Source: Mesorhizobium sp. YM1C-6-2
Lineage (GTDB): Bacteria > Pseudomonadota > Alphaproteobacteria > Rhizobiales > Rhizobiaceae
NCBI RefSeq assembly: GCF_003666685.1
Contig: NZ_RCIZ01000002.1
Location: 1-64,000 of the forward strand
DNA: 64,000 nt
Reading direction: 5' to 3'
Shown here: piece after piece, positions 7,847-15,460 of the stretch
Layout: each line of letters opens with the position of its first letter
How positions within the stretch are numbered: position 1 is the stretch's first letter
Program-made: the position numbers and the translations under genes
The notes under the pieces: model-generated
Told to the model about the DNA's origin: nothing
Seen by the model: only the letters and a program-made list of their open reading frames with translations
The model's database searches: none

Positions 7847-10135
7847 TCATAGTGCTCGCGCTTCTTCGTCGCGATCCAGCGCGGGATAGTCCGCCCGGTC
7901 TTGGCTGCGCGGGCCTCGGCCCTTCTCCGCCGCCACACGATAGGCTTCAAGTATCTCCCATGTCCGCAACCTTGAGGCGCTGTCCTTCTGCCGCGCGGCT
8001 TCGCGAAGGTCTTGTACCTTCCGCGCCTCCCGACCACGGATGCGGGCAAGGTCTTCAAGGCTGATACGGGAGCCAAAGTTCAGTGGCGCGTTGCCCTTCG
8101 TCTTGCTCATGACGATCCACTGGCCGCTGGCGAACTTGTCAATGTAGAGGTCTTCCACGTCCGGAATCCCTTCCTCCTTTCCAAACACCTCAAAGGCGTC
8201 CTGAAGGGCGAATTCGAAAAGCTCGGGGGCGTCCTTTGGAAGGCCGTCCTCGTCAATGATGAGCACCCCGTTTATCTCGAAACTGCTCTCCTTCAGCTTA
8301 TCGGCCACGCGCTGCTTCGCCCGCTCCAGCGACATTCCGCGATCAACCATGTAATGCGTGAGCGTGTCCTGTACCCATGCGCGATTGTCTAGGTTCGGTT
8401 CGGCGCCGTAGTCGAGGTCCCCTAGGAGGTCCTTCACGGCCTTCTCCAGGTCTTTCGGTGCGGGCGTAACCAACGCCCGTTGCATGGTGGAGCGGTTCGA
8501 CTGCTGCGCCGCGAAAATCAGCGCATCGTCATGCCCCATGCGGTCCTTCCGAGCGTCGGCGTAGTTCTGGAGGAAGACGGCGGCCTTGTTGTCGGTCAGC
8601 ATCTTATCGGCGTAGGCGGGATTTACGTTGGCAAGCTCCCGATAGTCCTCCGCGATACCGGAGAGGTAATCGGAAACTTCTCCCTTCTCCAACACGCGGC
8701 TGATGGACGACACGACGTTGAGCGAGTTGAAGCGGCCCTGCATGTCTTCATCGACAATGCCGTTGCCGTCGAACCACGCCACGCGGCGCTTGAGCACCTC
8801 ACGGCGGGCGGCTTCGAGGGCAACGCCTTTGCCGGTCAGCGTCTCATATTCATCCTCGAACTCGGATAGCTTGCGCTTGACGGCCGCTTCCTGCTGCTGC
8901 TTCGCGGTGAGCGTGCGAGGCGTACCGTCAGGACCGTCATACTCCACGTCCTTCAACCTGTGAGCACCCTGTAGGGTCTCCATTTCGGCAAAGGCTGCGG
9001 CCTCGATCTGCGTCCGCTGATAGGTGGAGTTCGCCGCCGCCCGCCGCTTTGCTTCCTCACGCTGTTGCGCCTCCAGAAGGTTCGCCTTGTTGCGCTTGGA
9101 CGTCTCTAGGTACTGCGCGGCCATAGGGTCGGTAAGCCACTCATTACCTTTCTGGCGCCGCGCCGCTTCAAGCTGCTCTTGCGTGAGCCGCCCGTACATG
9201 GCGTCTTCGTCCAGCTTGGCGCGGGACCGGAAGCTGCTCGCGTTCGCCGCGTCGGCCTCAATCCCTTCGGCCCGCTTGACGAGTTCAAGGCCCCTGTCGG
9301 TGTAACCGGTGACTTCGATAAGCGGCCCAACGCCGTTGCGTCGGTTGTGAAGGAGAGCCTTCACAAGCTCCGGCTGACCTTTGGCCGCGTACTCCTCCGC
9401 GAGGCGGTACAGCGTGTCATTCTGCGACTTGCCATCAAGGCCCCTAAAGGTCCGGTTCTGGCTCGACTGATTGATAATGTCCTGGGCGATCTTCTCCGGG
9501 CTGTCGAGGCGGCCAAGGCCGTCCTCCGCGATCATGCGGAACTCGTCAACGACAGCCGTGTCGCGCTCCTGAAGGGTCGTCTCCAGCTTGCGTTTAAGGT
9601 CCGCCTCTCCGAACTGTTGTACCCAATTGTCGGTCCCCCGGAAGAACGCGGCCTGCATGGCTGGATCGCGAAGCCCCTGCGCATACTCTTGGCGCTGCGT
9701 CTCTACCCACGCATTGAAGTCGCCGGAGTTCTGGTCGAACTCGCCGCTGTTGTATTTTTCGGTGACGTGCTGGCGGAACTCGTAGGCTGCTTTCGACCCG
9801 ACCAGCGTTAGAACGCCGTCCTTCTGGATACGATTGCGGGCCTCCGGGTACTTCTCCATAGCTTCTTCAAGCGACATGCCGGCGATGCTGTCGGCAAACG
9901 CGCGGTTGGCCTCGCTGTCGGGGTCCTTCGCGTCCCCTGCGGCCACCGAGCCGAAGGATTGAAGGGCAGCGTTGAAGCCGCCAAGGGCGTCCGCGAGGGC
10001 GGCGAGGTTCTTGCCCGTTTCGCGCTGTTGCGGGCGAACGAAAGTGCTTCCGGCGGTGCCGGTGGGTTGGATCGCGATAGGCTTGATGCCGGCCGCGTTT
10101 ATGCTTGTGCCAAAGAGGCCATTACCTGTTTTCAT
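7847..10135 (-). CDS. phage-like large protein, probably internal virion (ejection) type
   Basis: A 762-aa, highly charged, helix-rich protein without signal peptide. The N-terminal ~60 residues are flexible (Gly/Thr/Pro-rich) and are followed by AALADALGGFNAALQSFGSVA, a beginning I associate with gp15-like internal virion proteins of T7-like podoviruses; length is also close to T7 gp15. The rest is Ala/Glu/Lys/Gln-rich helix. The last ~23 residues look unnatural, while the +1 frame over the same bases continues a plausible protein, suggesting a frameshift near 7911-7925. Two small genes follow the same direction upstream. Family call is tentative; phage origin is more secure. Confidence 0.6.
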   Translation of the reverse strand: MKTGNGLFGTSINAAGIKPIAIQPTGTAGSTFVRPQQRETGKNLAALADALGGFNAALQSFGSVAAGDAKDPDSEANRAFADSIAGMSLEEAMEKYPEARNRIQKDGVLTLVGSKAAYEFRQHVTEKYNSGEFDQNSGDFNAWVETQRQEYAQGLRDPAMQAAFFRGTDNWVQQFGEADLKRKLETTLQERDTAVVDEFRMIAEDGLGRLDSPEKIAQDIINQSSQNRTFRGLDGKSQNDTLYRLAEEYAAKGQPELVKALLHNRRNGVGPLIEVTGYTDRGLELVKRAEGIEADAANASSFRSRAKLDEDAMYGRLTQEQLEAARRQKGNEWLTDPMAAQYLETSKRNKANLLEAQQREEAKRRAAANSTYQRTQIEAAAFAEMETLQGAHRLKDVEYDGPDGTPRTLTAKQQQEAAVKRKLSEFEDEYETLTGKGVALEAARREVLKRRVAWFDGNGIVDEDMQGRFNSLNVVSSISRVLEKGEVSDYLSGIAEDYRELANVNPAYADKMLTDNKAAVFLQNYADARKDRMGHDDALIFAAQQSNRSTMQRALVTPAPKDLEKAVKDLLGDLDYGAEPNLDNRAWVQDTLTHYMVDRGMSLERAKQRVADKLKESSFEINGVLIIDEDGLPKDAPELFEFALQDAFEVFGKEEGIPDVEDLYIDKFASGQWIVMSKTKGNAPLNFGSRISLEDLARIRGREARKVQDLREAARQKDSASRLRTWEILEAYRVAAEKGRGPRSQDRADYPALDRDEEARAL

Positions 10136-10206
10136 TCTGTCTCCAAAAAGAGGAGACCCCGGTGGTTAGCCGGGGCCTTGTTGGTGCATTCGTGGAGGGG
10201 CGGGCG

Positions 10207-10434
10207 TCAGTGTCTCGCCGTGTAGTCCGGAACCCGCTCGGTTCCGGCCTGCGCCGACGCCACCATGCGCTGCACCTCCTCCACATGCTTGCGCGACTTG
10301 ATGGCACTCATCATGTCCGCGATCTGCGGAAAGGTCGAAATGTCGAGGGCTTCCAGAGCCTTCCGAATTGCCGCCAAGACTTCTGCCTGTGCGGCGGCCT
10401 CGGCTGCTTGTGTGTTGATCTGCTTCTTTGTCAT
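10207..10434 (-). CDS. small phage-like protein, 75 aa
   Basis: A 75-aa protein with a Gln/Ala-rich N-terminal helix (QINTQAAEAAAQAEVLAAIRK), a central ALDISTFPQIADMMSAIKSRKHVEEVQRMV segment shared out over two helices, and a polar tail. It sits 26 bp after the 300-aa gene and 71 bp before the 762-aa gene, all on the same strand, so it probably belongs to the same virion transcript. An AGGAACC sequence precedes the start. No function is recognised. Confidence 0.6.
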   Translation of the reverse strand: MTKKQINTQAAEAAAQAEVLAAIRKALEALDISTFPQIADMMSAIKSRKHVEEVQRMVASAQAGTERVPDYTARH

Positions 10435-10460
10435 TCTGGTTCCTTGTGTCTGTGTTGGAG

Positions 10461-11363
10461 TTAGCCGACGCGGACTAGGCCGGCCCTGACAGCTTCACCG
10501 AACGTCATGGCGCGGCCCCGAATGGTGACGATCCATTCTCCGGCCGAGTTCTTTGAAAGGGCCTTACGCTCCTCGGCGGGCATGTCGGCTATGAGGTCAG
10601 CGAACGCCTCCGCGTCCTGATAAGGCAACGTCTCCATGCGTTGGACAGCTAGGTTGCCGAAGTGAGCGAGCTTCTCCTTGTCATTGTGGATCGTCGCCAG
10701 TCTGGCTTCGCGCAACTCGGCGTCGGTGAGGGTCTCGGTGAGCATGGGAACGGACGCGGAGCCGGCTGACTTCAGGATGGCGTTGGCCTGCTGGACGAAG
10801 CCCTCCACGAGGGCCTCAACGTCTGCTTCCTCCACGCCGGGAGGAATGGCGCTATCAAAGTCGCCCGTCTCCGCCGCTAGGAATATGCCATCGCTGACAG
10901 TCTCGCCTCCGAGCTTGCCGACAAGCGAACCTATAACCCGTTCGGCAACATCGGTGGCGTCCGGAGCGCCCTTCGGAGCCTCTTGGTCGCCGCTTGGCTG
11001 CTGCTGCTGCGCCTGAAGCTCTACCTGATGGTTGCCGGCCGGTGCGGCGAGGGTCTTACCGGCTTCCTGAAAACCCGGAGGGAGAAGCCCTGCGGCGCGG
11101 GCGGCTTCGATGGTGGTCTCGCCAAGGCCGGGAATGATTACGTGGCCTTCGCGGAGGGGCTGCGCGGTGGCGGCTTCGCGGCGGCCGTTGTCGCGGACGA
11201 TCTGTCGGCCGTCTGGCGAAACATCCACCTGTACGGGACGGCCCTTCGGGTGCGCTTGGGGCGTGCCGGGGCTGTTGCGGTACAAGCCACGTTCACGCGC
11301 GGCTGTGTCGAGGGCGTCTTGGATGGTGTCGCCGGTGGTCTGGTACTGTGCGAAATTACCCAT
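10461..11363 (-). CDS. phage-like hypothetical protein, 300 aa (possible virion or scaffold component)
   Basis: A 300-aa acidic protein. Residues 1-60 are polar; a Gln-rich linker (ELQAQQQQPSGDQEAPKG) lies near residue 115-130; residues ~140-210 form an acidic segment (GVEEADVEALVEGFVQQANAIL); and the C-terminal ~90 residues are helical and end in IRGRAMTFGEAVRAGLVRVG. Composition and the disordered linker are like phage scaffold or internal virion proteins, but I see no diagnostic motif. It is upstream of, and co-directional with, the 75-aa and 762-aa genes. A structured repeat lies 34 bp before its start. Confidence 0.6.
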   Translation of the reverse strand: MGNFAQYQTTGDTIQDALDTAARERGLYRNSPGTPQAHPKGRPVQVDVSPDGRQIVRDNGRREAATAQPLREGHVIIPGLGETTIEAARAAGLLPPGFQEAGKTLAAPAGNHQVELQAQQQQPSGDQEAPKGAPDATDVAERVIGSLVGKLGGETVSDGIFLAAETGDFDSAIPPGVEEADVEALVEGFVQQANAILKSAGSASVPMLTETLTDAELREARLATIHNDKEKLAHFGNLAVQRMETLPYQDAEAFADLIADMPAEERKALSKNSAGEWIVTIRGRAMTFGEAVRAGLVRVG

Positions 11364-11396
11364 TCGGGAATGTCTCTTTTCTTGTTGGGGGTTGAT

Positions 11397-11462
11397 GGCT
11401 GGAGAAGGTTTGGCAGAGTGGAGGCAGTCGGGAGCCTCGGGAGGCCCGACGCCACTCCAGCC
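11397..11462 (+). repeat. structured island repeat, copy 1
   Basis: A ~66-bp unit bounded by GGCTGGAG and CTCCAGCC (perfect 8-bp inverted repeat) with internal GC-rich pairing (GGGAGCCTCGGGAGGCCC). Followed by ACGGTTTATTTG, also seen beside copy 3. It lies between two minus-strand genes. Confidence 0.7.
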
Positions 11463-11488
11463 ACGGTTTATTTGCGAATGCGGGTAGG

Positions 11489-11740
11489 TCAGGGGTGCTT
11501 GGCAGGCAGAGCTTTGATGGCTGTCTCCGCCTCACGGGAGAGGGTTAGCTCTGGCCGGGCCTTGAGGCGGGACAGCATGGGGTCCCTCCACCTCCAGAAG
11601 CCATCTGGACGCCACCTGCCCCCGCGCCGCGTCTGGACGATCCATTGGAGGCCGTCCTTACAGTTGATGATGCGGGTTTCGGGGCCGATTGCGATGGCTA
11701 TGTCTCGATAGTCGTTGTCTGCTTCTCTTGTGCTGCTCAT
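11489..11740 (-). CDS. small island protein with LQWIVQ-RW motif, 83 aa
   Basis: An 83-aa protein with the core GLQWIVQTRRGGRWRP at residues ~30-45, a WR-rich stretch after it, and a charged tail. A related core (GLGWSVQKRRSNTGRWF) is present in the next gene upstream, so the two are probably paralogous small domains. Similar W-I-V-Q/R-W proteins are, from memory, common in alphaproteobacterial phages and islands; their role is unknown. It is flanked on both sides by copies of the structured repeat. Confidence 0.6.
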   Translation of the reverse strand: MSSTREADNDYRDIAIAIGPETRIINCKDGLQWIVQTRRGGRWRPDGFWRWRDPMLSRLKARPELTLSREAETAIKALPAKHP

Positions 11741-11779
11741 TGACGGGGTTCTTTGGCCGCGTGGCGGCTCGGGAAGGAT

Positions 11780-11846
11780 GGCTGGAGACGAGTTGGACGA
11801 CTGGAGGTAGCTCGGGGAGCCTTGGACTGCTCACGCCACTCCAGCC
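11780..11846 (+). repeat. structured island repeat, copy 2
   Basis: A 67-bp unit with the same GGCTGGAG ... CTCCAGCC ends and a GGGGAGCC centre as copy 1, and a similar distance to the next gene start. The internal sequence differs while the terminal pairing is kept. Confidence 0.65.
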
Positions 11847-11853
11847 ACGGCCC

Positions 11854-12261
11854 CTATCGGAGATAAGGGTCGGTGAGGTCCGCGCGGTTGGTATGGTCGC
11901 GGAGGTCGTGTCGAGTTTTGTATGAGGGGGCGAGAGGTGGCCGGCGCGGCTCGGGGAACATGGCGGATGGGGAGAAGCGGTATATCTCCGGAAGGTCCGA
12001 CAGGGCGGCCAGGATCGTCTCATCGGTGATGCCGTTGTCCGCTGCGTAGCTCCCGCGCACGGCGGAAGACACGACAGACGCCACGGCATGGCGGTGAATG
12101 AACGGTCCAGCGATGCGGAACCAACGTCCGGTGTTGGAACGGCGCTTCTGGACGGACCATCCGAGACCGCTCCGGTCGGCAATGGCGCGGTAACGGGGGC
12201 CGAAGGTGGCGAGAACGGCGCTGTAGTCGTCGGACGTTTCGATTGTGTTGTGGATGCTCAT
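11854..12261 (-). CDS. island protein with GLGWSVQ-RW motif, 135 aa
   Basis: A 135-aa protein beginning MSIHNTIETSDD. Residues ~23-50 contain RYRAIADRSGLGWSVQKRR followed by NTGRWFRIAGPF, related to the 83-aa gene. The remainder has a helix-rich centre (ITDETILAALSDLPEIYRF) and a polar, proline-containing tail. Its ATG overlaps the stop of the HNH-like gene upstream by 4 bp, so the two are translationally coupled. Function unknown; the longer in-frame reading further upstream is rejected because it overlaps that gene completely. Confidence 0.6.
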   Translation of the reverse strand: MSIHNTIETSDDYSAVLATFGPRYRAIADRSGLGWSVQKRRSNTGRWFRIAGPFIHRHAVASVVSSAVRGSYAADNGITDETILAALSDLPEIYRFSPSAMFPEPRRPPLAPSYKTRHDLRDHTNRADLTDPYLR

Positions 12262-12704
12262 GCGCTCGATATCGCGTTGACGGTGGCGAGGCTGTCTTTC
12301 TTGGCACGGCGGCCCAGCGCTCCGCGACGGAAGCGGAGATTGGTGGTTCGTAGGTCCAGGCGGTTGCCATTGATGATCTGGACGCACTCTCCCGGTTTTG
12401 CCTTCATGATGAGGCGGGAGACGGTGACCTGATTGCCGGCGTTGCCGACGCGGACGGTAAAGCGATTTGGATCGTCCGGCTTGGCCCCGCTGTCTTTGAC
12501 GAGGCACCACGCTCTGTGTCGGACCCATTCGGGCAAACTGTCGAAGGACGTTTGCTCGACTTTCGCGAATACGGTGCGGCCCCGCTTGGGGTCTCGGATC
12601 GGCACGAGGACAATTTCTCTGGAAGCGCCCCAGCGACGATGATCGTTCGGGGCCGTCTGGTAGGTTTCGGGGTGACCCGGTACGGGCGTGTTTTCGGGGT
12701 TCAT
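12258..12704 (-). CDS. degenerate HNH-like homing-endonuclease-type protein, 148 aa
   Basis: A 148-aa protein with a basic character. Residues ~108-128 read GECVQIINGNRLDLRTTNLRF, closely matching the end of phage/intron HNH endonucleases, where an H-x-I-NGN-x-x-DNR-x-x-NLR pattern is usual. The expected His before I-NGN is Gln here and the Asn after Asp is Leu, so catalysis is doubtful. The domain before it (VSRLIM) fits the usual AP2/HNH layout. First gene of a minus-strand run overlapping the 135-aa gene by 4 bp. Confidence 0.6.
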   Translation of the reverse strand: MNPENTPVPGHPETYQTAPNDHRRWGASREIVLVPIRDPKRGRTVFAKVEQTSFDSLPEWVRHRAWCLVKDSGAKPDDPNRFTVRVGNAGNQVTVSRLIMKAKPGECVQIINGNRLDLRTTNLRFRRGALGRRAKKDSLATVNAISSA

Positions 12705-12771
12705 GATTGCGCTACGACTGGCAAAAACAAATGGCCTTCGTTGGGGTTGAGGACGAGGTGAGGAAAAAGGT

Positions 12772-12828
12772 GCGCGAATGGTGCACCGCTCGGCATGGAG
12801 ACGGGGACCTAACGGGAACCATTCGCGC
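12772..12828. repeat. 11-bp perfect inverted repeat, 35-nt spacer
   Basis: GCGCGAATGGT at 12772-12782 is the exact reverse complement of ACCATTCGCGC at 12818-12828. The spacer is too long for a simple terminator; it may be a cruciform, operator pair or RNA hairpin. Confidence 0.55.
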
Positions 12829-13092
12829 TTGAAGGTGGTGGAGAGCGCTCACCAGCGAGCGCATGAGACATTTCCCTTCCGGTGCAGCACACACACAGAG
12901 AGAGAAAGAGAGGCGGGACGAACCTACGACCCGTTCAAAATTGATAGAGACACACACAGGCCCGTAAGGGCTGGAACAATGCCACGAGCGGGGGCCGAGC
13001 GTGAACCTGATGCTGGATGGGGTTTTAAGGGGGAGTAGGGAGTGCCTACCGGCGTGGAGCACCCACGGGAACATGGCTAGACCTAACGCCCT

Positions 13093-13386
13093 ATAACCAT
13101 TATCGAACCGGAGGGCTGCTCCTAGGGTGGGCTGCAATCACCCTGCCCCCGACGCCCCTCAATAAACATGTATGAGAAATCGTTCGGGCGGGGTGCTCCT
13201 AGGGGTGGGTGTAATTGGCGCTGCGCCACCGACGCGGCTAACGCCCGAGACGCGGGATGCACATAACCATTAGAACCATGACCGGGGCGGGCATTCCTAG
13301 GGTAGGCTGCAATCACCCTCTCCACGACGCCCCTCAATAAACATGTTTGAGAAATCGTTCGGCGGAGTGCTCCTAAGGCGTGGGGT
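13093..13386. repeat. duplicated ~115-bp unit with four TCCTAGGG-type iterons
   Basis: Two direct copies (13093-~13206 and 13263-~13386) each start ATAACCATTA and share GCTGCAATCACCCT and CGACGCCCCTCAATAAACATG. Each holds two TCCTAGGG-like octamers, at 13120, 13197, 13295 and 13371 (last one TCCTAAGG), spaced 77, 98 and 76 bp. Confidence 0.75.
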
Positions 13387-13408
13387 TATTGCGGTCGGGT
13401 CGCCCACA

Positions 13409-13482
13409 CCGTGGCTACAGCGGCGTTGGGCCGGAGGGGCTCCCCAATTACCTCCGCCCTGCCAACCCTTCTCCAGCCACGG
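13409..13482 (-). repeat. structured island repeat, copy 3 (inverted orientation)
   Basis: Read on the minus strand it begins CCGTGGCTGGAGAAGGGTTG and runs through GGCAGGGCGGAGG and GGGGAGCC to TAGCCACGG, matching copy 1 at most positions. It is inverted relative to copies 1 and 2 and lies in the non-coding region. Confidence 0.65.
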
Positions 13483-14042
13483 TTTATTTGTGAATGCTGG
13501 CACAGGCCGCGTCCTTCGTCGCCGTCAAAGCGGTGAGCGGTCCCCCTCTTGCTCCACGCAAAAGCTCCGCCTCCCCACGAGGTCCCGAAGGGCCAAGGTG
13601 AGCGACACGCAGCCCACGACATGTCCGACGCGCGGGCGCCGGTCCCGTATGCCGAGACTACAGCCGCCATATGGTTCGGTCGGGGTTCATCGTCTTGCCC
13701 CGTAACGGTCCCGCTGCGGCTCCCTTTCGGGCACCACAGGTGCGGCAACAATCGACCGGGCTATCACACGGACAGCCACGTTAGCTGAAAGGGAAGTGCC
13801 AGGGTGTGGGATGGACGCCACGGGGCAGTACCCGGCGCGGATATGATGGATGCAGCCGGCGCCGTCAATAGCGAGAAGATAATAAAAATCAGTGGTTTAG
13901 CGGCGCGTGGAACAAGGTTCCAGAGCGAGGCCTTCTCACGTAAGGCGCAGCGGCGAGCCTGTGCCCGGACTGTGCCTGAAAAAAGTTGACGGCCGCCACA
14001 TGGGCGACCGCCGAAAGGTGAGCGAATGGGGCCGAGGGTGGC

Positions 14043-14513
14043 CTAGCGTATCCGGACGGGCATTTCCTCGCGGCCCCATAGCGCCCGTAAGGTCGTCTTG
14101 AACTCGTCGTCGGATGGGATGCGGAGCGCCTCTGTCAGGTGCGCGTCCGCTTGGATCATCGCGCCGACCACTTCGCGGGAACTGGCGGCATGTCCTGCCG
14201 CTATGCACTCAAGCGCCGTGACGAGCGCTTCCGCGACATAGGAAAGCTGTGCGATGGCGGCGCGGGCAAGGCCGTCCCCGGTGGGCTCCTCGCTGCTAGG
14301 CTCCTCCGCTTGGGCCTCTGCCAAGGCCAGAAGGTCGTAAGCGGCTAGGCCGTCCCGGCTCCACTGGAGCGGCTCTGTAGTGAATGCTTCGTCCAGCCGG
14401 CGTTGGGAGGCGATTGCCCGCGTAGCCGTCGCTAGGCCCGCGATAGAGCCCGCTAAGTGGCCGATAGCCTTCGCCTCGTGGGTGGCAAGTGGTGCGTGTG
14501 AAAGTCGAGTCAT
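14043..14513 (-). CDS. uncharacterised helical island protein, 156 aa
   Basis: A 156-aa, alanine-rich, mostly helical protein starting MTRLSHAPLAT. It has HEAKAIGHLAGSIAGLATAT near the N-terminus, an acidic linker (AEAQAEEPSSEEPTGDG) at ~70-86, and two further amphipathic helices. It has no signal peptide, metal motif or nucleotide-binding motif. Composition is compatible with a small DNA- or virion-associated protein, but I recognise no family. It lies alone, same strand as the resolvase, between two non-coding stretches. The internal ATG at 14513 was chosen because the preceding residues are a low-quality His/Arg stretch. Confidence 0.55.
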   Translation of the reverse strand: MTRLSHAPLATHEAKAIGHLAGSIAGLATATRAIASQRRLDEAFTTEPLQWSRDGLAAYDLLALAEAQAEEPSSEEPTGDGLARAAIAQLSYVAEALVTALECIAAGHAASSREVVGAMIQADAHLTEALRIPSDDEFKTTLRALWGREEMPVRIR

Positions 14514-14621
14514 GTCCCCGTGTCTCCTCGTGGGTGTGTGTCGATGACGAGGAGATTTCACAGCCTAGGCCAAGGAACAATTGTGGGAGAAATGCCACTA
14601 TTATTTACGTTGCCGGAAGCA

Positions 14622-14701
14622 TTCCGTATACGGCACTAATGCCTATGGAGGCGTAAGCTGTAGACACGGCGCGGTGGCAAGTTTAGTTCCGTATCCGGCA
14701 C
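14622..14701. repeat. 15-bp near-identical direct repeats downstream of the resolvase gene
   Basis: TTCCGTATACGGCAC (14622-14636) and TTCCGTATCCGGCAC (14687-14701) differ at one base and lie 65 bp apart. The first has a palindromic core (CCGTATACGG). They may be protein-binding sites, for example for the resolvase. Confidence 0.5.
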
Positions 14702-14737
14702 CAACTAATACAATGAAGTTTCCCGACTGGACCAACG

Positions 14738-15301
14738 CTAGGCGTCCTCCGCCGTGGCCTCCAGCACCTTCTGGACGGCTGACTTGCTGAAGCCGACTTC
14801 GGCCGCGATCTTGCGGACGCTCATGTCCTTGCCCTTCAGGGCCACAATACGGGCCTTCACGTCGTCGGTAATGAGCGCCGGCCGGCCGCCTGTGCGGCCC
14901 TCCGCCTTGGCTTTCGCGATGCCCTCCAGTTGCCGCTCCCGACGCAAGGCCGTCTCAAACTCTGCGATGCTGGCGAGGATGCCAAAGACGAGCTTGCCGG
15001 TTCGCGTGGTAGTGTCGAGCGACGGATCATCCAGCACGCGGAAGCCGACGCCCTTCTCGTTCAGCGCCTCCACGATCTGGTGGAGGTGGGCGGCGGAGCG
15101 GGCGAGCCGGTCCAGCTTGGTGACTATCAGCACGTCACCTTCGCGAACGAAGCCAAGACACCTATCCAGCGCCTTACGTTCCCTGTCGAGCCCCGATTGC
15201 TTCTCGCTGAAGACCTTCTCGGCTCCGGCCGCCTTCAGCCGGTCCACCTGTCCCCCGTGATCCTGGCCCACCGAACTTACACGCGCATATCCGACTATCA
15301 T
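14738..15301 (-). CDS. serine recombinase (resolvase/invertase family)
   Basis: A 187-aa small serine recombinase: YARVSSVGQ at the start with nucleophile Ser (near residue 9-10), DVLIVTKLDRLARSAAHLHQ with the conserved Arg residues at ~65-68, and a C-terminal Hin-like helix-turn-helix (MSVRKIAAEVGFSKSAVQKVL, split over two helices). It would cut and rejoin DNA at a res or inversion site; candidates are the repeats at 14622-14701 and 15373-15401. It has a normal length for a Tn3/Hin-type enzyme. It gives the island a second, independent recombinase. Confidence 0.94.
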   Translation of the reverse strand: MIVGYARVSSVGQDHGGQVDRLKAAGAEKVFSEKQSGLDRERKALDRCLGFVREGDVLIVTKLDRLARSAAHLHQIVEALNEKGVGFRVLDDPSLDTTTRTGKLVFGILASIAEFETALRRERQLEGIAKAKAEGRTGGRPALITDDVKARIVALKGKDMSVRKIAAEVGFSKSAVQKVLEATAEDA

Positions 15302-15372
15302 GGTTGTCCCCTTAGCTCTAAGAGATTGGTGAACACATAGATAGTGGACGCTAAATGGACGGTCAAGCGGAA

Positions 15373-15401
15373 TTGTCCACGAAGTGTACTTTTGTGGACA
15401 A
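15373..15401. promoter_or_regulatory. 8-bp inverted repeat upstream of the resolvase (possible res subsite/operator)
   Basis: TTGTCCAC (15373-15380) and GTGGACAA (15394-15401) are perfect inverted repeats centred in the 159-bp gap between the divergent resolvase and lipoprotein genes; a third GTGGAC lies at ~15344. Resolvases commonly bind and repress from such sites. Confidence 0.45.
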
Positions 15402-15460
15402 GAGAGGCCTTGCTCTGCCCGCAGGCTGTGGCAGAATGAAACGGATAGGGGAGGCGTTCA

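Larger units (their letters stand above)
12705..14042. other. 1.3-kb non-coding, repeat-rich region of the island
   Basis: No convincing gene is seen on either strand. It holds an 11-bp perfect inverted repeat (GCGCGAATGGT, 12772-12782, with ACCATTCGCGC, 12818-12828), a purine/CA-rich tract near 12890-12920, the duplicated iteron-like units (13093-13386) and an inverted copy of the structured repeat (13409-13482). Open frames crossing it have unlikely composition. Confidence 0.6.

Noticed and set aside
7458..7850. 130-codon frame starting in an ATGA overlap with the virion-like gene
   Set aside because: Start geometry is attractive, but the product is Ser/Arg/Pro-rich and runs into the convergent 264-aa gene; the coiled-coil frame is more protein-like.
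12712..13137. 141-codon minus-strand frame over the CA-rich and repeat region
   Set aside because: Ser/Leu/Cys-rich low-quality reading across repeats; no homology recognised.
13093..13386. CRISPR array
   Set aside because: Only two long copies with internal iterons; no short regular repeats, no spacers of constant size and no cas genes.
13386..13751. 121-codon minus-strand frame in the non-coding region of the island
   Set aside because: It crosses the structured repeat and has Trp/Arg/Gly-rich, non-family composition and no ribosome-binding site.
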